Positions 5,910 to 6,950 of a stretch of 6,950 nt of DNA are shown here, one piece after another. Source of the stretch: Chloroflexota bacterium (GTDB taxonomy: Bacteria; Chloroflexota; Anaerolineae; Anaerolineales; UBA11858); assembly GCA_030666985.1 (NCBI GenBank), contig DAOUWT010000136.1, forward strand, positions 1 through 6,950, read 5' to 3'. A program made the position numbers and the translations under genes. The notes beneath the pieces are model-generated. The model saw only the letters and a program-made list of their open reading frames with translations. It made no database searches and had not been told where the DNA came from. How positions within the stretch are numbered: position 1 is the first letter of the stretch; every line of letters begins with the position of its first letter.

Positions 5910-6812
5910 TTATGTGGTGATAAAGTAGACGCCGATATGGAAAACGAGGGCAACCAGGATGCTGCTTCCCCACAGGAGGTAGGCCAGGAGTTTGTTCTCA
6001 TCTCTCCGAAAGAGGAATAGCCCTAAGACAAAATTAGCGAAGAAAGTGAATGCGTTGAGGGTGGGAAGGAGAATTAGGCGCACATTGGCCAGCGGTTCGC
6101 GCGGCAGCCCTTGAGAGGTGAATCCAAGCGAAATTTGGGAATGGTTGGGGATGGCGAGGAGTGTCCAAACCAGGAGGGTGAGGCTGAGGAGGAAACCGGT
6201 CAGGATGGTGTAGAAAGCCGGTTTTTGCTTCCAGACCAGGGTCAGTAAAATTGTATAACTGGTGGATCGCTGGGGAATGTTTTGGAGGGAGCCTAGCTCG
6301 GTAAGGTTATGGAAGGCTGCTAGGAATTGGTTCACGTCTTGGGGGGAGATGGCGTAGTAGTGGCGGGCGGTGGCGATCACGAGCAGGTTTTTTTCTTGGG
6401 AGGCCATGAATTCTACGGAAGGGCCGCGGGTGAATCTGCGTGTGCCTATTACGGAGCCGGGCCACCGCAGGCGGGGAGCGTGGAGGGGGGTCTCTAGATC
6501 GTGGACGGGATGAACCCAATGGATATGGTTCATGGGGATGCTTTCGTTCCGCCATCCCCATTGTATGTAGATGCCATCTCTGGTGAGGGTGTAGCTGGAG
6601 TTCCGCAGGGCGTAGTACCGGTAGACGAGGAGCGGCACGGCGACTAGGGCGATGAGGATGGCGAAAATATAGAGAAGAAGTTGAGCCCCCACTTGGGCTT
6701 GGCTGATTTGCCAAATGCCCCATAACCCGGCAACTACCAGCAGGGCGATGCTTAGGTGGTGAAAGATGGTTCCTATCCGGCGGGGCGGGTGGAAGGGGTA
6801 GGTGTTTTCCAT
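5910..6812 (-). CDS. Membrane protein with bacterial PH domain
   Basis: The 300-residue integral membrane protein has two N-terminal helices (about 18-35 and 43-66), a soluble block of about 68-175 and three C-terminal helices (about 199-221, 246-268 and 275-297). The block resembles bacterial PH-like domains of the PF10882 type: YTLTRDGIYIQWGWRNESIP, a turn, GTRRFTRGPSVEFMAS, then LLVIATARHYYAISPQDVNQFL, the usual order of strands and a closing helix. The domain would face the cytoplasm if the two first helices form a hairpin. No enzyme motif is seen; such proteins have no established role, so function is unknown. There is no Shine-Dalgarno sequence, and TATAAT ends six bases before the ATG, which suggests a leaderless mRNA and supports this start. 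The preceding partial gene is on the same strand, 63 bases away. Confidence 0.82.
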   Translation of the reverse strand: MENTYPFHPPRRIGTIFHHLSIALLVVAGLWGIWQISQAQVGAQLLLYIFAILIALVAVPLLVYRYYALRNSSYTLTRDGIYIQWGWRNESIPMNHIHWVHPVHDLETPLHAPRLRWPGSVIGTRRFTRGPSVEFMASQEKNLLVIATARHYYAISPQDVNQFLAAFHNLTELGSLQNIPQRSTSYTILLTLVWKQKPAFYTILTGFLLSLTLLVWTLLAIPNHSQISLGFTSQGLPREPLANVRLILLPTLNAFTFFANFVLGLFLFRRDENKLLAYLLWGSSILVALVFHIGVYFITT

Positions 6813-6818
6813 GGGAGT

Positions 6819-6824
6819 ATTATA
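6819..6824 (-). promoter_or_regulatory. -10 element giving a leaderless PH-gene mRNA
   Basis: A perfect TATAAT on the minus strand is followed by ACTCCC and then the ATG at 6812, so transcription would start at or next to the A of the start codon. The -35 position holds TTCCCT (17-base spacing), three of six, and lies inside the heptamer array. Confidence 0.6.
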
Positions 6825-6880
6825 CTAGGAATCAGGGGAGCAGGGAATCAGGGACTAGGGACTAGTGACTAGGGACTAGT
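6824..6880. repeat. Heptamer tandem repeat array (ACTAGGG type)
   Basis: The plus strand reads as units of seven or eight bases: ACTAGGA, ATCAGGG, GAGCAGGG, AATCAGGG, ACTAGGG, ACTAGTG, ACTAGGG, ACTAGT. The right half is a nearly exact 7-base repeat and the left half is degenerate. The array abuts the PH-gene -10 and contains the stop codon of the gene upstream. Its form is that of short tandem repetitive sequences, not CRISPR: there are no spacers. Confidence 0.85.
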
Positions 6881-6950
6881 ACAGTTCGGCGGAAATCCGT
6901 AAAGGGTTTTCACTGTGCTCGAGCAGGATGGCCACATCCTGCGGGTAGAG
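6876..6950 (-). CDS. C-terminal end of an unidentified gene
   Basis: The minus frame is open from the window edge for 24 codons and ends in TAG (6876-6878). The tail reads LYPQDVAILLEHSENP then LRISAELY, amphipathic and protein-like, with codon use like the neighbours. The family cannot be named from so little. The stop lies within the heptamer array, so the last codons may derive from the repeat. Confidence 0.6.
   Translation of the reverse strand, partial: LYPQDVAILLEHSENPLRISAELY

Noticed and set aside
5710..5973. Minus-strand open frame of 87 codons
   Set aside because: It starts inside the PH gene in a different frame and crosses the DnaA boxes; no protein features beyond chance.
6824..6880. 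CRISPR-like array
   Set aside because: Units are 7-8 bases with no spacers and no cas genes, so it is a simple tandem repeat.

Overview
The window carries five complete protein genes, the 3' tail of a sixth, and an unusually structured set of intergenic regions. The proteins suggest a bacterium of the Chloroflexota (Anaerolineae-like): a lipoprotein with degenerate LysM domains containing cysteines, a five-helix membrane protein with a bacterial PH domain, a LysRS with the wording usual in that phylum, and intergenic heptamer repeats. This placement is inferred from protein style and was not checked by a search. No phage, CRISPR or intact transposon is visible.

Layout. Positions 1-284 are non-coding: an apparent fragment of a dispersed palindromic repeat and several small hairpins. 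Positions 285-1017 (minus) hold a secreted LysM lipoprotein gene with a clear terminator, Shine-Dalgarno sequence and possible tandem promoters. Positions 1018-1477 are a divergent intergenic region that includes a strong extended -10 promoter for the next gene. Positions 1478-2000 (plus) hold a GreA-family transcription factor and its intrinsic terminator. Positions 2028-2084 form a long imperfect hairpin, followed by lysS (class II lysyl-tRNA synthetase, 2116-3633, plus). Positions 3634-3721 are a short AT-rich repeat and palindrome between two convergent genes. Positions 3722-5593 (minus) encode a DASS/SLC13-type transporter with two central RCK_C domains. Positions 5594-5909 are intergenic and contain two perfect DnaA boxes. 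Positions 5910-6812 (minus) encode the PH-domain membrane protein, apparently from a leaderless mRNA. Positions 6824-6880 are a heptamer array, and 6876-6950 (minus) is the end of an unidentified gene.

The genes are mostly single transcription units with their own signals. greA and lysS are neighbours on one strand but are separated by a good terminator, so they are probably not one operon. The most interesting points are: (1) a GreA-like protein whose coiled-coil tip has lost the two acidic residues needed for RNA cleavage; (2) a phased DnaA-box cluster away from dnaA; (3) a promoter fused to a heptamer repeat array giving a leaderless message; and (4) a two-state hairpin in the lysS leader. 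I see no clear undescribed multi-gene system.
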